In this document: positions 18,201 to 22,525 of the stretch, one piece after another
How the letters are laid out: each line of letters begins with the position of its first letter
Numbering within the stretch: the stretch's first letter is position 1
Assembly (NCBI GenBank): GCA_910578785.1
Contig: CAJTSJ010000033.1
Span: 1 to 28,526 of the forward strand
Direction: 5' to 3'
From: an uncultured Muribaculum sp.
Lineage (GTDB): Bacteria; Bacteroidota; Bacteroidia; Bacteroidales; Muribaculaceae
DNA: 28,526 bases
The notes under the pieces: model-generated
What the model was told of the DNA's origin: nothing
Databases searched by the model: none
Seen by the model: the letters and a program-made list of their open reading frames with translations, nothing else
Translations under genes and position numbers: made by a program

Positions 18201-18434
18201 GAGATAAAAGCCAAGAAGGCATCTCTTAAAGTGGGCGATGTCGAAGTTAAGGCCAACCAGGGTGTCAATGAGGCCCGATTCTATGAATTGCCATTAAAAC
18301 AAGGTTGGAATAAACTGACAATCGATGTTGGAGAAAATGACAAGAATGAATTTAACGGAGTGTTCCGATGCAATAATAATTCGGGATTTATGCCTCAGAT
18401 GAAAGTGTCGTATGAAAATCCTGAATTAAAGTAA
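15231..18434 (+). CDS. GH2 glycosidase with C-terminal Rossmann-like extension
   Basis: This is a second GH2 enzyme, 1067 residues, with signal peptide YGVFIAVLALGVFRLDA. The jelly-roll domain starts at LCLNGYWDFQPV (about residue 50), followed by the Ig-like domain and a TIM barrel opening with CLNGKPYALRSDSWHFQG. The acid/base is Glu482 in GWSVSNENKP and the nucleophile is Glu560 in WGMGEHSMAYYGTPE. After about residue 720 there is a region (VVYVGDPEGRVKSVFDAQG ... ADIWIWGVAPE) resembling the amidotransferase-like accessory domain of some GH2 and GH42 proteins, then a beta-rich tail. Its barrel motifs differ clearly from those of the other GH2 in this locus, so the two probably cut different bonds. 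It is 44 bases after the esterase and 10 bases before the interrupted GH43, which suggests one operon. Confidence 0.9.
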   Translation: MKRYITYGVFIAVLALGVFRLDAKTVYPFKFAPSHGIVDDTERPYRQELCLNGYWDFQPVKTPSDYRQGGGVAPELPAPAPDGWSKTKIKIPSPWNINDFSNRNLEGPDHRNYPSYPEEWDNVLMGWLKKTVKVPADWDGENIKLYFEAVAGESVVFVNGKKVGENFDLFLPFTCDVTDVVVPGEEAEVLVGVRSQKLFEDNSTVGRRIVPAGSMWGYHINGIWQDVYLLAEPKVAVSDVFIKPLVDKDILEVEVELSNTTDKEIQVSVSGDISRWINTAGNDVNSAPVPSSILGEKVVVMAPETVSIPAGSSVRTSLDVRVNGRLDFWTPESPNLYGLVLSVNDKKRILDKKYERFGWRQWTLVGDKQCLNGKPYALRSDSWHFQGIPQMTRRYAWAWFKAIKDMNGNAVRPHAQVYPRFYLDMADEMGICVLDETANWASDGGPKLDSEKFWEKSKEHLSRFVKRDRNHASVFGWSVSNENKPVILYVYNRPDLMPQQMKAWEEWRDIVRELDPTRPWISSDGEDDGDGILPVTVGHYGDKNSMNGWKAIGKPWGMGEHSMAYYGTPEQVAVYNGERAYESQEGRMEGLANECYNLIKEQREMGASFSTVFNMVWYGLKPLPLGKQDVTVAPSLEDDGIFFGEYVEGQPGVQPERVGPYCTTLNPGYDPNLPLYEEWPLFAALRAANAPGQASYSDWAVVDKSKYEAPAPNQSVPYESVVYVGDPEGRVKSVFDAQGVVWSKSLKSSGNSLVIVDGTQVPDRKSLDIITKAARKGADIWIWGVAPETVDAFSSILPGEIKVESLKRSSFIPEQRSWARGLNNSDLYFCELQSADASEYTLSGPVVDNGEVLINACRTDWRKWNKRPEETKTAGVLRSENECKASLPVFVKVPGKNGDLYISTLTEFANSEKGYKTLASLLRNAGVRCEQQEVNADDVFFLRDGNIPFSASAKDKLVRVGDGWQLVIYAFSPRPLDDLLIEPNVPKLELEIKAKKASLKVGDVEVKANQGVNEARFYELPLKQGWNKLTIDVGENDKNEFNGVFRCNNNSGFMPQMKVSYENPELK

Positions 18435-18444
18435 TTTTAACAGA

Positions 18445-19839
18445 ATGATTAAGAATATATTTACTATAGCAGTTGTCATGGCTTCTGTGTCGACGGCGAC
18501 GGGAGCGGATGTAGCTTCAGCATACGTCTATGACTACTATGACAGCGGAGTCTCTCCGAAAGAGTACCTGAAAAATTATAAAGGTAAACCTTACGGCAGA
18601 GTGCCTAAAGTCGGTAAAACGTCTTTAACCAAAATTCAGGCGGAAGATTTCGACCGGGGTCTGCCGGGAAATGCTTATTCATTTCAGAACGGCATGACCG
18701 GGACTTACCGAAAGGACAGTGCTCCCGTGTCGGTCTCTGCGGGTTCCGACGGGCTCATAGTAGGCAATGTCACTGGCGGTAATGACTGGCTTTGCTATAC
18801 TATAAATGTTGAAAAACCTGGTGAATACAGAATTTCAGCAAATACGTCGTCGGCGTCTAAAGTGCCGTATTTCTTTGAAGTTGACGGCAATGCAGTCGGG
18901 AGCATGCTTAAGACCAGAGGCAATGGCTGGGATGTGTATTCGGTAAATGAGACCGAAGGCGTGTATCTGACCAAAGGACGCCACGTCATAAAATGGGTGC
19001 CTTCCGAGGCTATGAATTTCGATTGGTTTACCCTTGAGCGTATAGGCGAATACCGTTCGCCCTCCAAGGTCTCCGAGCGGTTTACATATCCACGGCAATC
19101 ATCATATACTGAAAACCCTCTGTTCCTTGATTTCACATCTCCGATGATGGAATGTTCGCTGACCGGGCCTCTGTATACAGCTGATCCGTCGGCGCATGTG
19201 TGGAATGTCGACGGCAAGGAGGTGCTCTATCTGTATGCTTCGCACGACATGGAGCCTCCACGCGGTTGTGACTACATGGACCGCTACCATATATTTTCTA
19301 CTGAAGATCTGGTTAACTGGACCGACCATGGCGAGGTAATCAACGCGGCTACCTCCAACAAGTTGACCGGAATAGGTTCCGATGGATTTATGTGGGCGCC
19401 TGACTGCGGTTACAACGTAGCCGATGGACTATACTATTTCATATATCCGCATAAGCTGTCAAATGTCGAGGATGTGTGGGGTATCTTTGTGGCCACATCA
19501 AAGAATCCGGCAGGTCCGTTTGATCTGAAGGGTTATATAAAGGGCGTGCCTTCGATTATCGACCCGTGTCTGTTCGTTGACGACGACGGACAGCCTTATC
19601 TTTACGTCGGCGGTGGCGGCAAGGGGTGCTGGGGTGGCAAACTGCGCAAGGACGACTGGACGAAGCTTGACGGAGAAATGATTAAGCTTGACGGCTTTGA
19701 AGACTTTCATGAGGCACCTTGGGTTTATAAGTACGGCGGGAAGTACTATCTGAGCCACTCAGACAATAATTTCGAAAACAACCATCTGCGCTATTCCGTA
19801 GCCGCCAATCTATGGGGCACAAAACGAAGCGGTTGTTGA
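18445..19839 (+). pseudogene. CBM6-GH43 glycosidase, C-terminus cut off by prophage insertion
   Basis: This is a secreted enzyme with signal peptide (FTIAVVMASVSTATG), a CBM6-like domain at about 62-200 (KIQAEDFDRGLPGNAY ... NDWLCYTI ... NFDWFTLERIG), and a GH43 propeller. All three catalytic acids remain: Asp247 (YTADPSAHVW), Asp373 (SIIDPCLFVDDDG) and Glu423 (DFHEAPWVYK). Compared with the paralogue at 6265, the sequence stops about 60 residues early, after LRYSVAANLWGTKRSG. The WG here lines up with LG of the paralogue's SPLGPWQHMG, so host sequence runs to about 19833. The TGA stop at 19837-19839 lies in the inserted DNA. The lost part is the last propeller blade, so the product is probably inactive or unstable. 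The remaining 3' piece should lie beyond the phage right end. Confidence 0.88.
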
Positions 19840-19851
19840 GGTGGACGGGCA
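19829..19851 (+). other. Host-prophage left junction and phage terminus
   Basis: Host bases GCGGT (19829-19833) are followed by phage TGTTGAG and then GTGGACGGGCA (19841-19851). TG is the universal first dinucleotide of Mu-like ends. GCGGT fits the published Mu target preference NYSRN. The GTGGACGG core recurs as a cluster at 20507-20564, which supports it as a transposase-binding end site. The exact base is inferred from the break in GH43 homology. An alternative TG start is at 19837. Confidence 0.7.
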
Positions 19852-19921
19852 GATTCGGTGAAAGCCTTTGAGTTTGCGGCAGTTAGGAGAGGGTAGGGTA
19901 GAGCGGCCAAAAAAAACGAAA

Positions 19922-20012
19922 CGTTTACATTGGTTTAATTTCGGTTTAATTATCGGCCTCATAGGTTTACATGAGGGCTACATGGGGCGCATGGCCGGGT
20001 TGTTTGGTTTAC
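19922..20012 (+). repeat. Five helically phased GGTTTA(A/C)-type direct repeats
   Basis: Copies start at 19922 (CGTTTACAT), 19932 (GGTTTAAT), 19943 (GGTTTAAT), 19964 (GGTTTACAT) and 20006 (GGTTTACG). Spacings are 10, 11, 21 and 42 bases, close to 1, 1, 2 and 4 turns of B-DNA, so all copies face the same side. This looks like a protein-binding array, for example an accessory site for the transpososome or a regulator. The binding protein is unknown. Confidence 0.6.
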
Positions 20013-20046
20013 GTCATTGATTCCGGTGGTTGGATAGGGTGGGGCG

Positions 20047-20068
20047 GTCGGCTTTGTGCCGACTTTTT
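20047..20068 (+). terminator. Intrinsic terminator at the phage left end
   Basis: GTCGGC, loop TTTGT, GCCGAC, then TTTTT: a perfect 6-bp stem with a T run in the rightward direction. No phage gene precedes it, so it probably stops read-through from the host PUL operon into the prophage. Confidence 0.8.
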
Positions 20069-20101
20069 AGTGCCGGTTCTTGATTTATATAATTTCAAAA
20101 G

Positions 20102-20132
20102 GTTGCAAATAGCGGTTATTTGTGTATATTTG
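20102..20132 (+). promoter_or_regulatory. Bacteroides-type promoter of the small left-end gene
   Basis: The -7 box TATATTTG (20125-20132) matches TAnnTTTG. A GTTG at 20102-20105 (one mismatch to TTTG) lies exactly 19 bases upstream. The expected start is near 20139, leaving a leader of only about 10 bases before the ATG at 20150. Confidence 0.7.
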
Positions 20133-20149
20133 CAGAAAATTCAGAGATT

Positions 20150-20386
20150 ATGAGACAGACCAAAGTGATACACGTTCACCTCACCGGCAAGCGCAGAGAC
20201 CTGTATTTTGGCTCGATAGCGGCCATTTTTACCGTCTTAAGCCCACAAGAGGTGGGATGTGGCTATGATTACCTGCGTCGTGCCGGTTTGAGCGGTGGTG
20301 GTACCGTTGTGACTAAACGCGCTATAATAAAGCAATCTACGCTCATCACAGTCCCTCGTGGAGCGCGTGGTGGCGTAGATGGTTGA
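20150..20386 (+). CDS. Small conserved-looking protein of unknown function, left-end cargo
   Basis: This is a 78-residue basic protein opening with RQTKVIHVHLTGKRRDLYFGSIAAI and containing AGLSGGGTVVTKRAIIKQSTLI. I chose the ATG at 20150 because the promoter's -7 box ends 18 bases before it. The in-frame ATG at 20120 lies inside the promoter. The amphipathic beta/alpha pattern and lysine/arginine content look like a genuine folded protein. I have an impression of similar small proteins recurring in Bacteroidetes genomes but cannot name a family. It has its own promoter and is bracketed by terminators at 20047 and 20443, so it is an independent unit to the left of the repressor. That is a typical position for a gene expressed in the lysogen. 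Confidence 0.7.
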   Translation: MRQTKVIHVHLTGKRRDLYFGSIAAIFTVLSPQEVGCGYDYLRRAGLSGGGTVVTKRAIIKQSTLITVPRGARGGVDG

Positions 20387-20442
20387 ACGATACGGCAACG
20401 TTGTTTGAACGGTCTTGGAGTGCCGTTTGAATAGAATCTATC

Positions 20443-20471
20443 GGGGAAGCCTCTCGGCTCCCCTATTTTTG
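20443..20471 (+). terminator. Intrinsic terminator of the small left-end gene
   Basis: GGGGA(A)GCC, loop TCTC, GGCTCCCC with one bulged A, then CTATTTTTG. It lies 57 bases after the stop codon at 20386 and points rightward. Confidence 0.8.
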
Positions 20472-20506
20472 TGTTCGAATGGTCGATTTTGGGCGAATTT
20501 TAGGGG

Positions 20507-20564
20507 TGGACGGACTGGTGGACGGACAAAGTGGACGGACAAATTTTGAAAAGTGGACGGACAG
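20507..20564 (+). repeat. Four direct GTGGACGGAC repeats, probable transposase-binding array
   Basis: Exact copies of GTGGACGGAC start at 20507, 20519, 20532 and 20554 (spacings 12, 13, 22). Three of the four continue with A. The motif matches the site 7 bp inside the proposed phage terminus (19841) in 9 of 10 bases. Mu-type transposases bind several such sites at each end, and also an internal enhancer. This array is about 670 bases from the end, so it could be either. Confidence 0.75.
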
Positions 20565-20669
20565 GTTTCAGTCGTTTGGGGTGCAAATAGCTGAGGGTGG
20601 CAAAATATGGTTGCTCAAAAATGAAATGTTAAAATCGGGGGTTCGATGTGAAGTAAAATACCTCGTCTT

Positions 20670-20711
20670 TTTCAGCATAGCAGGCTGAAACCCTCAGAAA
20701 TCAAGGGGTTT
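20670..20711. repeat. Two adjacent inverted repeats downstream of the repressor
   Basis: TTTCAGC (20670-20676) pairs with GCTGAAA (20684-20690) around a 7-base loop. AAACCC (20688-20693) pairs with GGGTTT (20706-20711). They overlap by three bases, so the two hairpins are mutually exclusive at their border. Neither is followed by a clean T run on either strand. They may still end or stabilise the leftward repressor transcript. Confidence 0.5.
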
Positions 20712-20732
20712 GAGATGGGAAACAACCAGAAA

Positions 20733-20779
20733 GGGGAGGGGAGGCCAGGGCTTGGGGAGCCGAGGGGGTGAGGGAGGGG
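20733..20779 (+). other. G-tract cluster with G-quadruplex potential
   Basis: The + strand has seven runs of three to five G's in 47 bases, separated by one to nine bases: GGGG-A-GGGG, then GGG, GGGG, GGGGG, GGG and GGGG. This satisfies the usual four-run quadruplex pattern more than once. It lies just beyond the repressor stop codon. A further pair of runs occurs at 20864-20874. Confidence 0.6.
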
Positions 20780-20843
20780 CAACGGATGGGTTAGTTCGAG
20801 TATATCCGGAAGGGTATGCCATCAATGATCACGATGGAAGATT

Positions 20844-21287
20844 CTATCTGTCTTGCAAGACTGGCGGGGAGGGGGTCTCCACCTTTGGAATGTTTGTTGT
20901 GGAAAAGACCTGGTTGTCCCGACGTTCTTTTTCAAGCTGCTCTATTCGAGCCTCGAGCTTTCCAATTTCCTTGTTTAGAGAGCCTATTTCTTTATCCTTT
21001 TCTTTGAGTTTGTTGTCAAGGTGTTCAACAAGAGAACTATTTGTGTTAATTGCTAAACTTTCTTGATTGGTTGGCGGAATCGCTTTTGAATCCCCGAATA
21101 TTATCCAATTTAAATCTATTTGTTCACAAAATGAAAACAGAAGAGGCCAATCCAATGAATTGCGAGAACGCCAGTTAGAGAGTGTAGCTTTCTTTACCCC
21201 TAAGAAGTTAGCCAACTCCGTATCATTGGATTGGTTTAGGGCGTTTCTGAGGCGATCTAATATCTCTGAAGTTGAAAAAGTTTTCAT
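20844..21287 (-). CDS. CI-type phage repressor (HTH plus coiled coil, no peptidase domain)
   Basis: This is a DNA-binding repressor expected to maintain lysogeny. Residues about 8-65 match the phage CI-repressor helix-turn-helix pattern: ILDRLRNALNQ, then NDTELANFLGVKKATLSNWRSR (recognition helix in KKATLSNWR), then LLFSFCEQIDLNWIIFG. Residues about 85-122 form a heptad-like, highly charged coiled coil (LVEHLDNKLKEKDKEIGSL ...), probably for oligomerisation, and the tail is proline-rich. At 147 residues it has no S24/LexA peptidase, so classical RecA-stimulated self-cleavage is not expected. Its ATG (21287) is preceded by a ~78-base leader from the promoter at 21372-21403. Its position, leftward and divergent from the early operon, is that of Mu c. 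Confidence 0.85.
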   Translation of the reverse strand: MKTFSTSEILDRLRNALNQSNDTELANFLGVKKATLSNWRSRNSLDWPLLFSFCEQIDLNWIIFGDSKAIPPTNQESLAINTNSSLVEHLDNKLKEKDKEIGSLNKEIGKLEARIEQLEKERRDNQVFSTTNIPKVETPSPPVLQDR

Positions 21288-21313
21288 TTTGTGTAAAATT
21301 CAGCGTTTAAAAT

Positions 21314-21344
21314 TTTGTAGTTCACAAAATGTGTACTATCTTTG
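21314..21344 (+). promoter_or_regulatory. Rightward early promoter (Bacteroides consensus)
   Basis: TTTG (21314-21317), exactly 19 bases, TATCTTTG (21337-21344): a full match to the Bacteroides -33/-7 consensus. The start should be near 21351, giving a leader of about 80 bases before the gene at 21433. The -33 box lies inside the inverted repeat ATTTTGT-N5-ACAAAAT (21312-21330), a likely operator. Confidence 0.85.
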
Positions 21345-21350
21345 CAGCGT

Positions 21351-21364
21351 GTTCCAGATGGAAC
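21351..21364. promoter_or_regulatory. 14-bp palindrome between the facing promoters
   Basis: GTTCCAGATGGAAC has 5-bp arms and a 4-base centre. It lies between the two -7 boxes, over both predicted start points. It is the natural place for a repressor or Ner-like regulator to act on both promoters. Confidence 0.6.
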
Positions 21365-21371
21365 GAGCGGC

Positions 21372-21403
21372 CAAAGATACAAAATTTGGCGCGGATAGAC
21401 AAA
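21372..21403 (-). promoter_or_regulatory. Leftward repressor promoter facing the early promoter
   Basis: Read on the - strand: TTTG (21403-21400), 20 bases, TATCTTTG (21379-21372). The -7 box is identical to that of the early promoter. The start should fall near 21365, only about 15 bases from the rightward start. The two promoters therefore point at each other and cannot be occupied productively at the same time. Confidence 0.82.
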
Positions 21404-21432
21404 TTTTAACGGTTAAGCAAACTTAAGCAAAA

Positions 21433-21843
21433 ATGAGTGAGACAAAGAAAATGACGAAGAAGGAACTTCTTGAGATATTCAAAAGCGAGTATAAAACCGT
21501 CCTCCGCAAATATGAGCGCAAGGTTGAGAAGTATGCCCTCAAGATGAACGAGGACTACGAACACTTCTTCCGCTGGCACGGCGATGACATGTATAAGGCG
21601 CAGGTCAACCTCAAGGCAGTCCGGGAACTTCGCCCGATGACCTCATGGGACGACATTGACAAGATAAGGACTTGGCTGAATCATCAGATAAAGAGCATCG
21701 AGACCACCCTCATCGAAGGCAGTCAGTACCCGACAGGCACAAACATAATGCACAATGTTGCGGACACCCTTCACAGGGTATCCCTTCAGGAACTCAGGGA
21801 AGACATTCAGCGACTGCTGATGGTAGTCACCTATAACGGATAA
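21433..21843 (+). CDS. First early-operon protein, unknown function
   Basis: This is a 136-residue, mostly helical and charged protein beginning MSETKKMTKKELLEIFKSEY, with YERKVEKYALKMNEDYEHFF and TSWDDIDKIRTWLNHQIKSIE segments. It has no membrane segment, cysteine cluster or recognisable nucleotide-binding motif. It is the first gene after the early promoter, the place occupied in Mu by the small DNA-binding protein Ner, but I see no clear helix-turn-helix. The leader contains TTAAGCAA twice, ten bases apart (21413 and 21423), just before the ATG. The next gene starts four bases after its stop. Confidence 0.75.
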   Translation: MSETKKMTKKELLEIFKSEYKTVLRKYERKVEKYALKMNEDYEHFFRWHGDDMYKAQVNLKAVRELRPMTSWDDIDKIRTWLNHQIKSIETTLIEGSQYPTGTNIMHNVADTLHRVSLQELREDIQRLLMVVTYNG

Positions 21844-21847
21844 GACG

Positions 21848-22120
21848 ATGGACAAAGTGACTTATAGAATCAGCATAAACGACTTTCATACGGACCCGGA
21901 TAAATGCCGGACACTGGAGTTGGACGTGGACTATCCGACCAAAGAGGAGGCAGCCGCCGCAGGCTGGGCGATAGTTGAAGCCTTCGCCCTGATACACGGA
22001 CTCGGATATGAGAACCAGGGCGACCGGTTCATGGCCTTCTACCAAGGGGGCGAGAACGACGGACTGGGAGCATTGACCATCGAGGTCTATGACTCCAACG
22101 GTCAGCCGGCAGAGCTATAA
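21848..22120 (+). CDS. Small acidic early protein, unknown function
   Basis: This is a 90-residue acidic protein (VTYRISINDFHTDPDKCRTLEL, EEAAAAGWAIVEAFALIHGLG, YQGGENDGLGALTIEVYDSNG). The predicted fold is alpha/beta: a beta strand, a central helix and C-terminal strands. It is four bases after the previous stop and clearly in the same operon. I recognise no family. It ends directly at the start of a run of RNA hairpins. Confidence 0.75.
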   Translation: MDKVTYRISINDFHTDPDKCRTLELDVDYPTKEEAAAAGWAIVEAFALIHGLGYENQGDRFMAFYQGGENDGLGALTIEVYDSNGQPAEL

Positions 22121-22284
22121 GGGTGAGACCCAAGAGAGGGCCATCCTCCGGCAAGAGAGCCGGTAAAAGCCGCAAGGCACTACATTTGAACCGCCGCCGG
22201 AATTGCAAGCCCGGCGGCATTTGGGAGGCCAGGAAGGTGAGCGACCATGGCGCAAGTATCGGGGTTCGATTCCCCGACCTCCCA
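22121..22284 (+). ncRNA. String of RNA hairpins ending in a tRNA-like T-arm and acceptor stem
   Basis: Successive perfect hairpins: GGGT-GAG-ACCC (22121-22131), CCGGC-AAGAGA-GCCGG (22148-22163), GCC-GCAA-GGC (22169-22178) and an 8-bp GCCGCCGG/CCGGCGGC stem with a 10-base loop (22193-22218). Then GGGAGG (22223-22228) pairs with CCTCCC (22278-22283). This encloses a classical T-arm, CGGGG-TTCGATT-CCCCG (22260-22276), with the next base A in the discriminator place. The enclosed middle is about 30 bases, too short for both a D-arm and an anticodon arm. It can fold as GCCA-N-GGT-GAGCG-ACC-TGGC. A TACATTTG string at 22181 resembles a -7 box that would start an RNA of near tRNA size. No real gene covers the region. 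Confidence 0.5.
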
Positions 22285-22301
22285 CTAAAAATTTCACAAG
22301 C

Positions 22302-22523
22302 ATGAAACAACGAGCCGAACAGATGACCGGAAACGCGGTCAGGGTGCTTCTTCAGACCCTGACCCGGAACTGGTATGACACCGGGATAATTCTCGACGAG
22401 TTCGAGGCGACCCACAACGACCTGGAATGTGACCGGTCGAAACAGTACGCGGCCCTTGTCGCCGGCCATTTCGCCCTGAAAGCCGCCATCGACAAAATCA
22501 ACAACCAACTAAACAAAAAGTGA
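22302..22523 (+). CDS. Small helical early protein, unknown function
   Basis: This is a 73-residue protein (KQRAEQMTGNAVRVLLQTLTRN, then DEFEATHNDLECDRSKQYAALVAGHFALKAAIDKINNQL). I chose the ATG at 22302. The open frame extends further upstream to 22203, but that part would be translated from the tRNA-like hairpin region. The predicted structure is three helices. It has no motif I can name. The gene converges with the leftward gene at 22526, with two bases between their ends. Confidence 0.7.
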   Translation: MKQRAEQMTGNAVRVLLQTLTRNWYDTGIILDEFEATHNDLECDRSKQYAALVAGHFALKAAIDKINNQLNKK

Positions 22524-22525
22524 GA

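Larger units (their letters stand above)
19840..20149. other. Gene-free left-end region of the prophage
   Basis: I see no credible gene here. An open frame starting at 19971 codes for a low-complexity Trp/Gly-rich peptide and overlaps a terminator. The stretch holds five GGTTTA-type repeats (19922-20012), a terminator hairpin (20047-20068) and the promoter of the next gene (20102-20132). A run of eight A's at 19910-19917 precedes the palindrome AAACGTTT at 19919-19926. Confidence 0.7.
20387..20843. other. Gene-free region between small cargo gene and repressor
   Basis: I see no convincing gene. The region holds a terminator (20443-20471), four transposase-site-like repeats (20507-20564), nested inverted repeats (20670-20711) and a G-rich tract (20733-20779). 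Rightward open frames from 20479 and 20710 have biased composition and run across the repeats or antisense to the repressor. Confidence 0.65.
21286..21385. promoter_or_regulatory. Repeated ATTTTGT(G/A) half-sites, candidate operators
   Basis: ATTTTGTG at 21286-21293, ATTTTGTA at 21312-21319, its inverse CACAAAAT at 21323-21330, and inverse TACAAAAT at 21378-21385. The middle two form the perfect inverted repeat ATTTTGT-N5-ACAAAAT over the early -33 box. The last overlaps the repressor -7 box. The sites at 21286 and 21323 share the exact 8-mer in opposite orientation. Confidence 0.5.

Noticed and set aside
19922..20564. A CRISPR array from the short direct repeats
   Set aside because: The repeats are 8-11 bases with spacings of 10-42, far too short, and no cas genes are present.
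20479..20688. Rightward 69-codon frame containing VDGLVDGQSGRT
   Set aside because: It is produced by the GTGGACGGAC repeat array. Its composition and lack of a promoter argue against a gene.
20710..21066. Rightward frame overlapping the repressor gene
   Set aside because: Its first part translates the G-rich tract and its second part is antisense to the repressor coiled coil.
22223..22284. A complete, functional tRNA gene
   Set aside because: The T-arm and acceptor are convincing, but only about 30 bases lie between them, with no proper D-arm or anticodon arm and a mismatch at the seventh acceptor pair.
22123..22303. Short frames on both strands over the hairpin region, including one with GGRGIEPR
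   Set aside because: GIEPR-type peptides are a known artefact of translating the reverse strand of tRNA T-arms. The region is better read as structured RNA.
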